Below are positions 9,530 to 23,387 of a stretch of DNA of 64,000 nt, piece after piece. Source of the stretch: Nautilus pompilius (taxonomy: Eukaryota > Mollusca > Cephalopoda > Nautilida > Nautilidae); contig JACATO010000335.1 in the NCBI GenBank assembly GCA_018389105.1, positions 1 through 64,000 on the forward strand, written 5' to 3'. The notes beneath the pieces are model-generated. The model saw only the letters and a program-made list of their open reading frames with translations, made no database searches and was not told the origin of the DNA. The first letter of the stretch is position 1. Each line of letters begins with the position of its first letter. Both the position numbers and the translations under genes were made by a program.

Positions 9530-9536
9530 TATATAA
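9530..9536 (+). promoter_or_regulatory. TATATAA box-like heptamer
   Basis: A perfect TATATAA sits in otherwise GC-rich sequence, where AT-only heptamers are rare. No initiator or donor convincingly follows at the expected distance, so a promoter role is only possible. Confidence 0.2.
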
Positions 9537-9682
9537 TCGGAGTGGACGGAGTTCCCCCGACTGACTGACTGACCGCTGCCACGCGACGAGGCGATCGCCA
9601 GCAGTCGGGATGCTGGATACCCGCTGAAGCCGGGGAGGTGTGGCCAGCGGTACCACCCCCAATTAACGATACCGGGGGGGGG

Positions 9683-11249
9683 GGCGGCTTAATCTTACAA
9701 TAATACCCCTGCCTTATCGCCCGTCCACGGCCGACTGGGCACATGGATTATCTGTTAAGTCAGATGTCAGTTACTTTAAAGCAAATTAATGAGCGATAGT
9801 AAGGAAAAAACAACAACAACAACAAGGTGCCCCCTCCCACTCCCCTCTCCAATCTTCTTTTCCTCGTTAATTGCCCTACTATTTAAAGGGGGGGGGGGAA
9901 ATCGCCATTTCAGAAATTCGTAAACTTTGTGTTCGCTCAGAACTCGTCACAGTAACCGCAGCGGTGGGAGGGGCCGAATTATAGTTTTGATCAGCTGTAT
10001 CCGGCTGGGAGAACATCCTCCACAGCAGCCCTTGGCTCAAAGCGAGGCTTTCCTTGGTCACAGAGCAGCCAGCCAGGGAAAGATCTTTGAAACACTTGGC
10101 CAGCAACAGTACCTTTCACTTCCTTAGTCAGAAGTTTGACAACAGCGTTGGCATAATAATAGTAAGTTAACTGTTTGGTAGATGCCCTTTGTAATGTTTT
10201 TTTTTTTTTTTAAAAAAGGCAACAAGTTAATGTTTCTGCCCTGCGCCCACTGAAACCAAACGCATTCTTGTTGGTTTATTGTTTAAACAAAACAAAAGAA
10301 ATGAATTTTCCAAGCTAATTTTTAATGAATTGCAACCAAACCTGGTCATATTGCTGTTCGCTATCATCATTATTATTGATTGGCCACAAACATCTGCTGT
10401 TTAATTAGTTAGCATATACTACAACTTTTGACTATTTTTATATACAAAGGACGGGAGATTCCTTATTCCTCAGAGGTAATTACTTTTTATGGGAGTTGCG
10501 TCGCTGATCACTTACTGACTGGTCAGCTGTAAATAGCTACAAACCCTACTACGAATACAAGAGGCTGTTTCCACAAGATGTACCTCATAAGCATTTTCCC
10601 TTTTCTCCTGGGCCCCAGGTCAGAATATATCATTTGGTAAAATGAAACACACAAACAATTTGCAAACCGTTAAGCAGTGGATAATAATTTGTACCGGGGG
10701 AAGTTGTTAAAATGAAATAGGGCTAAATAGCATTGCTGTAAGGGTATCTGGCGTCTGAGTTTCACATGGATTTCTTTGGTAGTTTGGTGTAATGTAAGAC
10801 GTTGACTTTGGGTACATCTTTTGTGACAAAGTTTTGTTGTTTTTTTTTGGTATGGAGGCTTTTCTTCATTTGGGTTTTTGGAGGCAAAAAATGGCTTGTT
10901 CCCTGGATGAAGCTGATGTTACTCGAGTGCTCTGGTGTGATGAAACTGCTGAGCTATGAAGAAAATTCTAAAGTGAAGTACCTGTGCAATTATCTGTCTG
11001 TGAGTGGGCTGGGAATTTCTGGTTAGCCTTAATCCCAATCATACCGACCCTTGTAATTAATGTCAAAGCAAGAAGAATAATCTTTTTTTTTTCTTTACCG
11101 TTTTTTGTCATTCTATGCTTTCCTAGTTAAAGGGGGTTTTGGATCCCTGTCATGGTTACGACATTAGGGATCCTGTGCTTACATGCTGACTAATCTTGGA
11201 AGGCTACTAAGTGAAAGTCACTACTAGAGCTCTTCGTTTTCATATTTAA
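9683..11249. other. Transition from CpG-rich to AT-rich; no gene
   Basis: CAA microsatellite tracts (about 9810-9824), a G-run at 9889-9898, a T-run at about 10198-10212 and generic AT-rich sequence. The frame at 10802-11026 is low-information. This is probably the beginning of a long intron. Confidence 0.5.
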
Positions 11250-11408
11250 GAGGGAAATGGATTGCCCAAGGTTGGCTGGTGAAAAGGGGAGAGAGGAAAT
11301 TATAATAAGAAAGTACACTGAACTGAGCAGGTTCCCACTGGGATTCTAACTTGGACCCTTAGCTTTAACATTCCAGTAGTCTAACCATTGAAGCATTATA
11401 GTACCTCT
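11250..11408 (-). repeat. tRNA-derived SINE
   Basis: On the minus strand the element starts near 11408. An A-box-like stretch contains AATGGTTAGACTACTGGA, and the degenerate B box AGTTAGAATCCC lies about 30 bases later, the layout of a tRNA-like RNA polymerase III promoter. A non-tRNA body follows to about 11250. The B box carries an extra base relative to GGTTCGAATCC. It is a SINE head, not a functional tRNA: no intact cloverleaf can be drawn. Confidence 0.65.
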
Positions 11409-14400
11409 TCATCCCTGTTGATTCCTTTCTATTTTCGTATGACCTTATTATTCCTCACTGCATTTTACATATATTCGTAAAACTAGTTATGGATACACTG
11501 AAAGATAAGTATTGAAATAAAATTAATTATAATCTGAATAGAAGTTGGGATCTATATTGCCCTTTATTTGGTCTGTGTATTCTTTTTTTTTTTTAAGCAA
11601 AATCAGACCTTTATATGGAGTGCAGAGCTTTATTGAATTAAAAGTTCAGTATGCATGATAAATTGTTACTTTTGATACCAAAACCTTTTATTGTGAAGCT
11701 TCAGAGATCTTGAGATGTATTTGTTTGTGATAAAGTTATTGATATTTGGCTTGCTTATATGCAGGATATGGGATAAGATGAAGAGAATTGGCACCCATCC
11801 TTCCCTACCAGAAATAGTGAATCCTTGCAATCTTATTACTTAGTTGCCCTGGGCGACCAACCATTGGCAGACTGGAAAGGTGTCCACTAAGCCATTAACT
11901 AGATATAAAACTGGTACTTCTGTGTCTTGCACTCACTTTATATCTTTTTAAAGTCACTATTTGTAAAGTAATTTCCTTTTTAAGCTCTAATTACAAACGG
12001 CTCCATATCGTCATCATTTAAACTTTGGGTGCATTGTTATTTAAGGTCCTACCCATGTGGCCTGGATGTTCTGACATCTTGTTGTATGACCTAAGCTATA
12101 GATTTTAATGAGGTATAATCATAATCTAGTATTTCACTTTTTTTTTAGACTTCTAATTCAGATTGATGAAGCTACTTACTATTTTTTTTTTTTTTAAAGC
12201 AGAAAAACAGAATCATTAGCAGGAAAACAGTTTTATGAAAGATTTTTAAAAATATTTTTTGAAATATAATTGATTTTTTTTAAAAAAAAAACGTAATTTA
12301 TTTTAAAAATAATAACACTAATTTCTGTGTCTTTGTGATGTTAAAACCCAAATTATTTTCTATAACCCAGGGAGTCTGAAGAGATTGTGGAGTGTAATGA
12401 TTTCTATTTGATGTTGGTTGCTCTAGGCGGAAAATACTGTTTTCGTCTCCTTTTTTTGTTGTTGTTGTTGTTGTTTCCTCCTCCTCCTCATCTTACGATG
12501 ATTGGGAATTAATTCTGACATAACATTCGGGACTGAGGCTATTTCTGATGGGCCGGTGTAACTTGGATATTGAAATAATTTGTGACACTTTGAACTGGTG
12601 TACATTAGTGACACAGGGTTGCTGACATTTGTTTAACTTGTTAATGGAAATTGTTCTGCCAGGTTGATAATTCAATACCTGTCAGTCCATTAGTACAGCA
12701 TTTTTTTTTTTTTTTTTTGCCGAGAGTTAGTTAATGTGCTGTAGATTTTCATGTAATTTTCATAATAAAACCAAAACCATCTGTTAAATTTTATTTTTTT
12801 TTTTTTTTTTTGGATTATCAATTAGCTTAGCACTGACTTTGGACCATGTCTTAAAGGGTTAACCTTTTCTCCAGATACTGAGGTACTTTAGCAACGCTGT
12901 GATAGCTAAGCAACCATGATGTTCTTATTGCTAATATTGTTAGTTTTTTTTTTTCTTCTATAGGGAGATGATGGGGATGAACTCCTTAAATTCTGAAATA
13001 TTACTAGATCTTTGATTGCTGTTAGGCCATAGAGAAGATCGATCTTGTGTTGGAAAAAGCTAACTGCTATTTGAAGCGCACAGACTTGACCTTGAAATGA
13101 GTTGTGTATCGTTTACTTTCAGAAATGCTGGCAGGCAGATTTTTCGGGTTCATGCAACAGATTTGCTTTTAAAAATTCAGCGCAAAGTATGTAGCTGGAA
13201 AAATTGGCAAAACAAGCCGTTCAGAATTGTACCAGACTAAATCCCGCCTGTTTTCGAGGACTAAACATAGAGAAGGAACAGTGCTGGAAGCAATTAGTTT
13301 CTCTTTGTGCTTTAATCATCTGTTTAAAATATGGCTAGTGTCTTTTAGCGATATAGCATCACAGATCAGAGTCTTGTATGCATGCAGATATGTTTGGGTT
13401 AGTGGTGCTGTGTCATTGTTCCAGTAACTGGCGCACTTTCTTAGTGAAATGCAGGTTCTGAGACACTGACATTTCTGCATTTGTATTCTGCATATAAGAT
13501 TTTAATAGGTAGCTCTTTTGGACTTTAACCCTCTAGCTACTGTCTACCAGAGGTCCTCTGTCTTGGTCTCAACTTTAAATCGTGTAGCAAAGATCTTTTT
13601 GGCTTCTGTCGGAAATCCGGTCTTGATTGCAAGGCCAAACACTGGAATGTTGTGAATTTAGTCGAATCCAACGTCTCGATGGATTAGAGTTTTTCATACT
13701 TTGTGAAAGGTGGAACACTGATGACGGTTCTAATGAAACCCAGTTGGAATAGCCTAGCCGTAATGGTACTCCCGCTTCGTTTCATTTGAATGTTGTCCTC
13801 AGTAATAGCTCATTTCACTGATGACTGATACCTTTCAGAGTGAGATTTAGTAAGCATTCCTTTAGGCGTATGTAGGTTCAAACACTTTTCAGAAGTACCA
13901 CTTTATTTACAGTAGGGAAAATTGTTTTCAGTTCTCTAAGTAGTTTCCAATAGAAAATTAAGCAATACCAAGCAGTGACGTAATTACGCGCTACATTAGC
14001 AGGGTTAGTTAGTGTTAGCATCTGTGCGGTGTCTAACTTTGTTTACCGGTGGGGTTTTTTTCATCACAATATTCCAGTATTTTCATTTGTTTCAATGCAA
14101 AGGTACATACTGGATTTTAGTAAAGAGAACTTAATGACCTAAATAGCTTTCCACGTCTAGTCATTAGTGCCACTACTGTGGCCCCGTTAATAGCTGCATT
14201 TATCATGTAATTGCACGGCAGACTTTTGTCTGGCAAAGTCGGAAAATTAGTAGTACTTGTTTAAATAAAAAGCTGTCCAAGGAGACTGGTGTGACCAGGA
14301 ATTGCACCCGTTTGTGGTGAGAGGAGTTATTTGCTTTGCAATGTGGGGATGTAAGCTTTGGAGGTATTTTGCATTTCCTTAGGATTTAGTTCTAACTACA

Positions 14401-14584
14401 CACGATAAACAATAGCATATTTCCCTACTATGCTAACTTTATTAGCAGCTGCCATTGTTTTTGTTTAATTCAAAAGAATCAGCATTTAGTTATTCTACAG
14501 ATTTACCTGCGTTACCAATACGCCACATTTGCTTTTCTTTAACTTGCACTGCCTCCTAGATCACTCTGGAAATGCCAGTGTTTG
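11409..14584. other. AT-rich intron-like sequence; no gene
   Basis: The stretch contains T-runs (about 11582, 12181, 12702 and 12795), a TTG/CTC microsatellite (about 12457-12489), a T8A10 palindrome (12274-12291) and a strong acceptor-like signal at 12962. No coding frame of substance. Confidence 0.5.
12964..12996 (+). other. Acceptor-like site followed by a short acidic frame
   Basis: A run of at least 12 pyrimidines ending TTCTATAG is a near-ideal acceptor. The next codons read GDDGDELLKF and then stop. It could be a terminal coding exon of only 10 residues or, more likely, a decoy acceptor in a T-rich intron. No clear poly(A) site was tied to it. Confidence 0.12.
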
Positions 14585-14762
14585 TTGCGCAAAATGGCTG
14601 TTTATTTAGTCAACAAACTTGTGATGCAAAATGTGCGATCGGAACGATAATGGATTTGTCACAAAGGGTTATATTAATGTAGAAGGTAGACCTGTGCTGA
14701 ATGTTACAGAACTCAAGGGTCATGATGTGTAGATGTACCCAAGAAGGTATGCAAAGGGTTAA
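14585..14762 (+). repeat. Unclassified ~200-bp interspersed repeat, copy A
   Basis: Shares with the other copies the order TTATTTAGTCAAC, then ATGCAAAA, GGATTTGT, TTATATTAA, an ACAGA-CT-AAGGG block and a terminal GGTATGCAAAGGGTTAA. No terminal inverted repeats and no tRNA-like boxes were found. Divergence from other copies is considerable, so the insertion is old. Confidence 0.7.
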
Positions 14763-17700
14763 GAAATAGTTATAACATAGGAGGATGCATTGATGGTATG
14801 ATGATGATGATGTGACAGAACACTGTTTGTAAATTGGACGACACTGAGATTAAAATATCTGCTTCCAAGCTAAATGAAGTTGGCAGTCTCCCCTTTTGGT
14901 GGCTGTGATTGATTGATTGATTGATGGCTCTAGTTTGATTCAGTAAAATTACTTGTAAGGAAAAAAAAAACTTTGGTTGTTGGCAGTGCTTCATTTAGAC
15001 AGCTTGGTCCGTTTGATGGTTCTTTTCTGATCCAGCGAGATTGATCGCTAAGGAAAGAGGAAAAAAAAAAATGATGCCGTTGTTGTGGCTTAGCCACACT
15101 AAGTTAGTGATTGATAATTCTAACTTGATTTGATTAAATCATCTGGATAATAGACCAATGAAAGTTGATGGGTATGAACTGAAAAGTTGAGAAATTCGCA
15201 TGTTTCAGTGCACTGGTTTTCATGTTTGGTAGTGGGGAGGAGAAGATGTTATGAACAAAGTCGTCATTTAAAAAGTTGAATGAGATGGGAAATTCAGCAG
15301 TTTACAAATTAAAGGTGACGGTGAGGCTATAATTTTCAAGTTAAGTCAGCGTCGTTTTAGGTTACGATGACATGGAAGATAAATAGGCGAGAGGAAGGGA
15401 AACTGGATATATTTCTCTCTCTCTCTCTGTGTGTGTGTAAATTAATCCACACTTTAAGGGACATTTCTACACTTGAGTTGACTTAAACTGATTTTGTTGA
15501 CATCAAAGACATTTCTTTTCTGGGTTCCTGCTTATGTAAAAGTTAGGCCAGTTGTTAAATACTAATACCCATTCCTTGTTTTCAGACAAAAGAACAAAGT
15601 TCAGTTAGCTTTGCGATAGAAAATGTAAATGAAAAAAAAGTAGTTGGTCTAAATCTGCTGGGAAATTAAGCCAATAGAGGTGGTTAATAATGCAATATAA
15701 CTAACTCTGAGGGGAAACAAACATTTCCCCAGTCGGTGCCTGGCTGTTAAATTAGGATATTTTTCAAATATCTAAATTGTTTTTTAATGATTTTTTTTTT
15801 TCTTTGTCTTAAATGAGATGCCAGATATTTTGAGTTATCCAATGTTTAGGACTTTGGTTTGACACGTCTAATCCATCTGTGTTTGGGATACCAACTATGA
15901 ATGGTATTTGTTGAAAACTCCACCAGAGAGAGACTGTTGCAAATGGCTGCCAAAAAGAATTAAATTATTGGGGTTTTGTTTCATTAGTAATAGATTTCAT
16001 GGACTTTGGATAATATTTTTCTTCTTTAAGTAATTTTTATGAAATATTTCTTAAGTGCTCTCTCTCTCAAAAGTAATTTTAGACAGACAATTTCTGAATG
16101 GTTTGTTAACATTTGGTTTCATGGGAGACTGGCATTTCTTTAGAGCTTGCAGATGGAGAAGCTGGCCACAAGAAGCTCTTTTGATTTAAGTACAGTAAAT
16201 AACCTGTTATTCAACCCTAATGGGAGCTGGAGATAAGTGGATACCTGAAATCCTGGGTGGACTGATTTTAAACAAATGTTGTTACTGTTTCTTGTTCTTT
16301 CTTTTAGTTTTGTTCATTAGTAAAATCTACATCACTTTCTTTTTTTCCTGAATTGCTAGCCAAACTACTATTATTATTAATTAGATGACATATTGCAAGA
16401 ATTAGTTTTTATCCCTGATAAAAATCAGTAGGAGAGGAGCATACAGCAGATACTTTTGTTGCTTATTGAAAGGATGCTAACCATCAGATACGCAGTCTGA
16501 GCATGTGTAGGCACCATGTGCAGCTCTCCTGGTGACTGACTCAAGAACTACAATGGTTGGATAGTCGAAAATGAACTGATCCTGTGTTATGTTGGAAAAG
16601 TCAGATAATAAACTGGTCCAGTTATCTGAAAGCCGAACAACAGGTTGTTCATTATATCAGGAAACAACCTGTCTGTTAAAGAGGAGTGACAAACAAGTGA
16701 GCAGGTGGTACTCCAACTCACCAGCTTTTTTTCCCCTAAATGAATGTGGTGAGCTGAGGTTGGTTAAAAGGGTTAAACAACATAAGGCTCAGTCTACTGT
16801 TTATTACGCTATAGTGTTTCATTTTATTTGGCCATGCAAAACCTTAATTAGCCATAAAATACAGAGCAGACTTGAACTTATACCAGCAGGGCACAAGACT
16901 GATCAAGGTAAACCTGTTTTTTTTTTCTTCTTTCCAGCTCAAACTTGTTTAGGTTAATAACGTTTCTAATTATTTTTGTGTCAGTTCAATTTTTAAAATG
17001 TATTTTATTTGGTAATAAAAATATTCAATGTTAGCGGGCTACAGCTGTGAAAATGATGCAGCTTGTTTAAGAAGTGAGTACTAAGTGTAGCATCTAATTA
17101 TTGTAAATTGTAACAGAAACTTGGACCTGATAAATGTATAAATTACTTTAAAATATATGAATATGGTTTTTAATGCAGTTAAGAAATTTTTAAAAAAATA
17201 TTTTAAAAATAGAGAATTGGATAAAGACAACTAACTTTCTCCTTCTGTAAACAGGTTATTTAACTATCAAGATTGAAACTTTTAAATTCCTCTAGATATG
17301 TTAAGAGAACATTTAACCCTAGAAAACTACTATTTCAGCACTGTTTGTGAAGAAACTATGCCTTTTTTTTTAGCTTTAAGTGTTGGCAACACAGGACAGC
17401 CTGATTATTGAATTACTTGTCTTATTAGTTGGTCTTAATTACTAAAGTTGTGGTTTAACTTTTTGCTATCAGTCAGACTTAATTGCTGAGAGATAATATG
17501 TAAAACTGCATTACTGTTTTAACAACTCCAAGAAACAACCAGACTCTCTTTTTTGGGGGTAATTATTTGAAAATTGATCTCTTTCTTGACTAGAAGTAGT
17601 AGCTGGAGAATAGAATATGGATGAAATTCTGCTCTAGCAGATGTTTTGTTGTACGAATGTAATGAGGAGGGTGGGGAAGACAGTTATTAGATGTTTAAGA

Positions 17701-18183
17701 CTTTGATTATCTTTGTATTGAAACTGAAATTGCATCTATATATATATATAAGTTACACGCTTTACTAGATAAATATTTAACTAGTCTTAACAGGAGAGGG
17801 GGGAGCCAACGCTATTGATCTGATTTTCAAACTGTTTTCTCTCTCACTTAATTACAGCTGCCAGTAATTTTGTTCATTTATAATTCTATTACTGTTGCAG
17901 TATTTACTTGATTAGTTTAGCAGGAGGAGGCAGGAAGCCATTATGCTGAATGCGAGGGGCCTTCCAAGGAAGCGAGATGGACTTTAGATACAATCCTTAA
18001 CATGATTTACTACTATCGTTATTAACTACACAGTGTGGCACTTTGTCAGAAACAGAACTGTTAATAAGAATGTTTTTTTTTTTTTTTATATCTAATTGCA
18101 CCATTTGTAATTATGATGTCACTCAATTGGTACTAACTCTTCACTTATGACGTCACTCTGTTCTCTATACAGTCAGCCTAGTA
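14763..18183. other. AT-rich intron-like sequence; no gene
   Basis: Holds a TGAT tetranucleotide array (about 14907-14924), a CT/GT compound microsatellite (about 15414-15438), a TA run (about 17736-17749) and a duplicated ATGAYGTCACTC motif just before the next repeat copy (18113 and 18147; the second is a perfect TGACGTCA). The 122-codon frame at 16589-16957 has no recognisable product. Confidence 0.5.
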
Positions 18184-18353
18184 TTTGCATTGAATAGGCT
18201 GTATATTTAGTTAAACATTTTAGGTGGAGCAGGGTGTGGATTTGTTGTCTCAATGGATTATATTAACAAGGAAATGACTGTTCCAGCCCCTAAAGTTACA
18301 GACCTGAAGGGTGGTAGGATGTAAATACTCTCCAGGTAGTATACAAGCAGTTA
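18184..18353 (+). repeat. Unclassified ~200-bp interspersed repeat, copy B
   Basis: Starts TTTGCATTGAATAGGCTGTA and ends TCCAGGTAGTATACAAGCAG followed by TTAA. With copy F it shares the subfamily-specific block AGGTGGAGCAGGGTGTG in place of the AAAACACGTG-AGTTGGG block of copies C and D, which indicates at least two subfamilies. Confidence 0.8.
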
Positions 18354-21300
18354 AAAACGATTGATAGTTGGAAAAAATTTGTCTAGATCATCACAATGTT
18401 AATTATTTTGAAAATCTGCATAAAAAATTGAAAAATTAGTAAACGTAATATCTCTAACAGTTCAGTGTATTCCAATTCTTTGAGACCTGGAAATATTTTC
18501 TTTCCTTTGTGATCTCTTGTTTAGGCATAAGGGTATAAGAAGAGGGTGTGTGTGCTTCTCTCTCTATTTGGTCTTCCTAAGGATCACGAACCCTCCATGT
18601 GATATACTGAACACTGCCAACCTTTTGAAAAAAGTTACTATTCCAGGTGGAGCAGCAAGACCTTTTTTCATTCATTTTATGGCATCCAAAATTTGCTGAT
18701 AGGTTGCATGTTAGAGAGCAGATCAAACCATTTGAATGCTATCAAAATACAAATGACCACTGCAGAAAATCTGTTGCACAAATAATGTCTCTGACCAAAA
18801 CCGTGGTGATGGGGACCAGCAGAGATTATTGAAATGTAGGCTCATTAGTTTATGATGGGAAAAGCTTACTGATGGGCTTTTTGTTGAATATATTTTCTAG
18901 AATATGGATTCCATATTTATACAGCATTTTAAATAATGGTAAAAATAATTTTGTATTTCCTCTATCAAACAACCTTATTTATTTACTAGATAGAATTTGG
19001 AGAATTGGGTTCTGTACAGACTTAGGAAAGTGACTGTCCTAATAAATATTCATGGGTTTAACAAGATTTTAAGTTATTTATATCTATTTGCGATTTTCAG
19101 TAGTTATCCCTGAGTAGTGGAAGGATCATAGGAGCCCAAACATGAAAGAAAGCCTTTCTTGGATCATTCATTGCAATCAGGGGCTGTAGATGCCTAAATG
19201 GGGGGGGGGCTGGCACAATATGGTGGTCTTTTGTAGCTCAGCTGATAATTTTCAGAAATTTTTTAAAACATTAGTGTGCCGAAAAAATAAAAAAAATGAA
19301 GCTAAAGATGATCAAACTAAAGTCCAAGTTGACAAATTTATTCTATTAACATCAATCTTTTTTATTTTTTTTTACCTGTGTAGCGAGAGGATGCTTCTAG
19401 AATATTCCACTTCTTTTCTTGTTAGGTTGAGCAGAAGAGATAAACATGTGACTGTTAGCAACTGGCATAATCTTTTGTTTAAATTTGTCTTTTCTAGGCA
19501 CAACCTTTTATATCACATCATTGAATTTCAGTTTTATGGTCAGCTAAAACTTCTTTTGCTTTGCTTGTAATGCTTTTTGTCCAGCAGCTGTGTGTTTGAA
19601 TGGAACAACAGTTTCCATTTATTGGAGTCTGTCGTGTGAATAATTCCACGTTAGATTGTGAACGGCAGCAGGTTAAAGGAGGTAGGTGTGGTGTATGTCT
19701 AGGTCACAGTTTACTCACAAAAGTGGCATGGGGTTCTTCTTGCATCAGAAGAGTTCCAGTAGGTTCTCTTCGCATTGGAGTTGGGATCAGGGTAATTAGG
19801 TGTAGGATGCTGTTTGCTTTCTTGGTTGGTTCTGTATGTACAAGGAAAAGTGATGTCGAAGATCATGCCGTTTTCTTTTAAATGGTTCAGCATTTAGTTT
19901 TGCGTTGATCGTACATCATTCTTGTAAAATCATAATGCCAATGAAATTACATATTTGTTGCCACTTGTTATAGCATTTTACAAGAGTCCAACAGGATTTG
20001 ACGATGTTGAGTCAGTGAACCATATGCAAGTTGTCAATTTGTTTGTTTTGGGCAGCATGAGCATTTTAGGTTGGTAAGAACAGCAATAGACTTTGCTCTG
20101 CCAATGCCCTTTCTTTTCTTCCCAAAGCTTCCCCACAAAGCATCAAGATGCTGATGACTAAAACAAGCCGACAGATATTCCGTCTTGGGCCCTTTCTAGG
20201 ATGGGTCATAGCTCAGCCGTGTAGTTATGTGACCAAATGTTGTCGTGTACGTCGACATACAAACATGGAATATGGAGGATGATAGTCCAACATCCATGAC
20301 AAGGCACCTTGTCAAAACACTCGGCACCTATCACTATCACAGCAAAGTAACTGGACGTAGCAATTTAAGTCTTTGTTCCACCTTGCCCAACTAGGATTTT
20401 ATCTGCATTTTTTTGATAAATTGCTATTTTATGCATTTAGCCGAATGCCCACCCATGTTCAAAAACTTTAAATAAACCCCAAAAGAATATTTTAAATATA
20501 ATGCATTGGCCATTTCCACGTGCGCCATGCTGTTTACGCAACAAAGAATCAGATATAGTAATAGAGGTTTGGTTTGGTTTGGTTTGGTGCAATAATGGAG
20601 ACTTGTTTATGGGTTTGCAAAAATTGCCAGATTACTTTTTTTTTTTGAACGTTTTTTCTTCATCTCTAACAATTTAAACGGCCAAGGTGCTGCTTCTCTA
20701 GCCCTTTATTGGTTTTCATATTCAGTGCCTTGTAAAGATTGTCTACGGTGATAAACTTCCTGCCAGACTCCAGAAACACTACTCGGATGAGGCCATTCTG
20801 GGGACTCCCACCACAAAGAGTCAGCCTGATTAGAAGTGGGAGGAAACCCAGGCTAATGAATGATACACTAAAGCAGGAAAAATCTTTTCTTTGGCTAGAT
20901 GCCAAATAGCCTGGACCCATCAAGGGCCGAGATGGAGCTAGTATAATACGAAAAAAGGCGTATTTGATGCTGCTCTGCTGTCACACTATCCCATTCATTG
21001 AACATTAATTGGTTTCTATAAGGAGGCAGGAAACTGCCAGGGCTTACTTTTGCCCTAGCAGCCATATAGATATATATATCTCTACTAATACAATTCCAGA
21101 TTAATTTACATCTGTTACTACTAAAATTTTTCACTATTTACTTGCACATTTTAATCTGCTTGATTGACGTACACGTACTCTCACAAATAAGCTAAGGTTT
21201 TAATCAGGTCTTGAACAGCACAGAATTTATTTCTGAGATGGAAGCAGCTAAGCTGAGCTATTTGCATTTACCATTGAAAAGTAAGAAAATGATACTAAAA

Positions 21301-23302
21301 ACTGTAACTATATGGTTTCAGAAGTTGCTGTGCTGTTAAGTAAGTTTTCAGAAATGTCATTACAAAACTTAATGATTTACATACATGTTTGAATCCAACT
21401 TACAAATTTAAGCAATAGATATTTCTTTTCCCTGAGGGGAAAAGTGCTTTTATATGCTATGGTCGCTTCCTGTCTTTTAGCAGTGGCAAAATTAAACTTA
21501 ATGTGTTGGCAAGATTTTTTATTTTAGATTTATTTGCTCTTCTGCATGAAGAATCGTACTTAGGAGATATTAAAATGATTACTGTTTCCTAGACTACATG
21601 ATTTAGACACTAAACGGCTGGTGGCTAATATGAATGCTTCTCACTGAATAGTACAGGTCTCTAGTAAATAAGTTACATCTCTACACAACACAAGAGTAGA
21701 AATTCTTCGAGAGAGTTTCCATTCGGAACATTTCACAAAAGCATGTTTTATTGAAAGTAGGTTTGTCAAAAGAGGGTTTCGGTGACTGGAGACTTGTTGG
21801 GGGGGGGGAGAGCCAAGAAAACAAACATTACTTAAATCAGTAGTTGCAGATGCTGGACTGATGCGCCTAGTTTGGAAAATTGACTTGAAACAGCTCTCCA
21901 CCTGAATGTGATCTGACTAGTTCGACCGATGACATTATCCAGGGATTGAGATTGTGTTGGTGGTGCTCAGGGGCGGGTCTGACCACCAGTCTTTGCTTGT
22001 GTGTGTGGAGGATTAGATCAATGAAATAGGGGTTTTGTTTATTTACAGATTTCTTTTTAAGAAGTTCACCATGGCATTTAATTAGTAGCGTAGGCCACAC
22101 GGCTTCAGCCATAGTTGGAGACGGGTTGGATTTGGCTTTTACAATGAATAACACATTGGAAACCCAAACCAGAGAGGGTCTTAAAGAACATCTTGGGTTC
22201 ATATATTAGACCCTACTCTACGTGATTCTGGTTCCACCACAGTTTGGACATGGAGCCCAAACGATGCGATGGAAACACCAATAAAAAGGTTTAAAGGAAA
22301 TTTACTAAGATAGTTAGTATCGTACGAAATTTCATTTGCAATGAAAACTTGAGGTTTTGGTATTGCAGGAGGGAATTTTTTTTTTTTTTTTGGTGAAATG
22401 ACTGAAGTTTATAATTCCTTCTTTATAGAAGGAATATATTTTATTATAAAGACATTTTTAATGCAAATAGCTATCATGTGTAGAAAGCGTAAAGATTATA
22501 ACAGGCTGATATTAGAAGCGAGCAGTGCAAGTCTTTTAAAAACAGACTGGGAGAAGCACATGGCAGGAGGAGCTGTACTTAAATTTGAGAATTTCCTGCT
22601 GCTCTGACTATCATCAGCTATATATAATTTGCATCATTAATTTTTTTTTGTGTTTAATTATTGATTTGCATTATTTATTCGTTTATTCATTCCTTTGGTA
22701 CCTTTCACCTCTGCCAACTGTTGAGGCAATTCTCGGTCAGTCCATACAACTCGGCAAGTGTTCTAGTACAAAAGAAAAATGAATTTTCACCAGTAGTATT
22801 TACCTAAGAGAATTAATTGATGCTTTAGCATTCTGATGTTTGCCTGTGTTGAAATTGAGGTTCACTGCATGTAGCGCACAACAAAACAGAAACTTTGAAA
22901 TGCCTGATTGTTTAGATTCTTTAATTCCAGCCTGGAACTGAAACTTCCAAGGCTGAGAAGTGTTGGTCACTGCTGGGTTAAGAGTGACAAAGTACATGGA
23001 CAGTCAGTTTTACATCTGCAGAACTCTAATAATACCAACTTGGATTTATTTACTTTCGAGAAAAAAAAAAACAATTCAAATTGTTTGAAGATGAAAGTTA
23101 ATTGAAAAAAAAAGAAGTGGGGGTCAGCTGTCATGTGATCAGTGTGGTTGCAGATTCCTGATTTATACGGCCTGCCGCGAACTATGAAGCTAGGAAAAGC
23201 TGAAAGAAACTGCTTAGAAGACGTCTAAGACCAGTGTAAATCTGTATTGAAATATTAAAAAAAAAATTTCCTTTTGGATAATATTGTTTTCCCAGAAAAC
23301 TC
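18354..23302. other. AT-rich intron-like sequence; no gene recognised
   Basis: Contains a GGTTT array (20566-20587), a short TA run (about 21062-21079) and a few patches of more balanced composition (about 19600-19880, 20690-21060, 21870-22210) with 80-110-codon frames. None is recognisable; they may be decayed transposon fragments. No splice-flanked exon stood out. Confidence 0.45.
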
Positions 23303-23387
23303 TTAATATAATCCATTGTGACAACAAATTCACACCCTGCTCCACCTAACAAGGTTAACTAAATATACAGCCTATTCAGTGCAAAAA
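23303..23387 (-). repeat. Unclassified interspersed repeat, copy F (partial)
   Basis: The reverse complement begins TTTTTGCACTGAATAGGCTG and continues with TATATTTAGTTAAC, AGGTGGAGCAGGGTGTG and ACAATGGATTATATTAA, closely matching copy B over about 80 bases. It then breaks off, so it is truncated at its 3' side. It is one of two copies here on the minus strand. Confidence 0.8.

Larger units (their letters stand above)
1..10130. other. CpG-rich, GC-richer domain (promoter/CpG-island-like)
   Basis: CpG dinucleotides are frequent through most of this stretch, most densely at 1-2150 and 5900-9700, and drop sharply to the right of about 10,130. A more AT-rich stretch lies at about 2160-3200. In invertebrates with mosaic gene-body methylation, unmethylated promoters keep CpG while methylated transcribed bodies lose it. 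The domain could therefore be the 5' regulatory region and first exon(s) of a gene running rightwards, with a possible second gene on the minus strand at the left. The contrast is seen by eye; it was not computed. Confidence 0.7.

Noticed and set aside
21867-22202. 111-codon minus frame
   Set aside because: No recognisable motif, no splice sites at its ends, and the opposite strand has no support; length is compatible with chance.
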